A stretch of DNA of 5,219 nt from CAYVAP01 sp964343195 (lineage in GTDB: Bacteria > Bacteroidota > Bacteroidia > J057): contig CAYFIR010000224.1 of assembly GCA_964343195.1 (NCBI GenBank), forward strand, positions 1 to 5,219, in the 5' to 3' direction. A model generated the notes under the pieces. The model did not search any database. It was given only the letters and a program-made list of their open reading frames with translations, and had not been told where the DNA came from. The translations under genes were made by a program, and so were the position numbers. Positions 5,175-5,219 of this stretch are shown here, piece after piece; position 1 is the stretch's first letter, and every line of letters starts with the position of its first letter.

Positions 5175-5186
5175 AAATAGCTATTT
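5175..5186. repeat. 12-bp perfect palindrome
   Basis: AAATAGCTATTT is a perfect palindrome in AT-rich sequence. It could be a binding site for a dimeric regulator of a gene beyond the window, or chance. Nothing else in 5165-5219 can be assigned. Confidence 0.3.
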
Positions 5187-5219
5187 AATAAAAAGCGACT
5201 TTGGGATGGTGGAAGAACC

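Noticed and set aside
26..5195. 13-bp inverted match CTTTTTATTAAAT (26-38) with 5183-5195, as if ends of an element spanning the window
   Set aside because: It is AT-rich and short, the flanks do not extend the match, and a match of this size is plausible by chance in 5 kb.

Overview
The window most resembles a chromosomal segment from a member of the Bacteroidota. This is inferred from three things: a SufE gene followed by a DUF59/SufT gene of the type found in that phylum, no Shine-Dalgarno-like sequence before the starts, and intergenic repeats of a style common there (TGAGCGNAGCG and GTCAT...-type words, short tandem heptamers). I cannot name a genus.

Layout. Positions 1-370 hold no gene. 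They contain a partial dispersed repeat at the edge, small inverted and direct repeats, and a tandem array of nine ACGAATC heptamers. A two-helix membrane protein of unknown function (371-1021, minus) is divergent from a two-gene iron-sulfur unit, sufE (1124-1555, plus) and a sufT-like DUF59 gene (about 1607-1918, plus). The gap between those two genes is itself made of degenerate heptamers. A second array, eight copies of GAACTCC, lies between sufT and the convergent GT39/ArnT-type membrane glycosyltransferase (2079-3788, minus). A 408-bp spacer follows. It carries decayed dispersed repeats and a roughly 150-bp MITE-like element with imperfect terminal inverted repeats. It leads into a metallo-beta-lactamase-fold hydrolase with the ligand set and spacing of AHL lactonases (4197-5036, plus). 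The last 180 bp hold a possible terminator and a perfect 8-bp hairpin.

The genes do not form one pathway. SufE and SufT belong together in Fe-S cluster assembly. The glycosyltransferase, the hydrolase and the unknown membrane protein are separate transcription units. The strongest unexplained signal is non-coding: five intergenic sites show 7-bp or 14-bp periodicity, and the two long arrays are broken at the same end by the same kind of insert (TTGAGCG...GCGGGAAA) before the heptamer resumes. Each sits just 3' of a minus-strand gene in the same orientation. I see no CRISPR array, tRNA, rRNA, transposase or known defence system.
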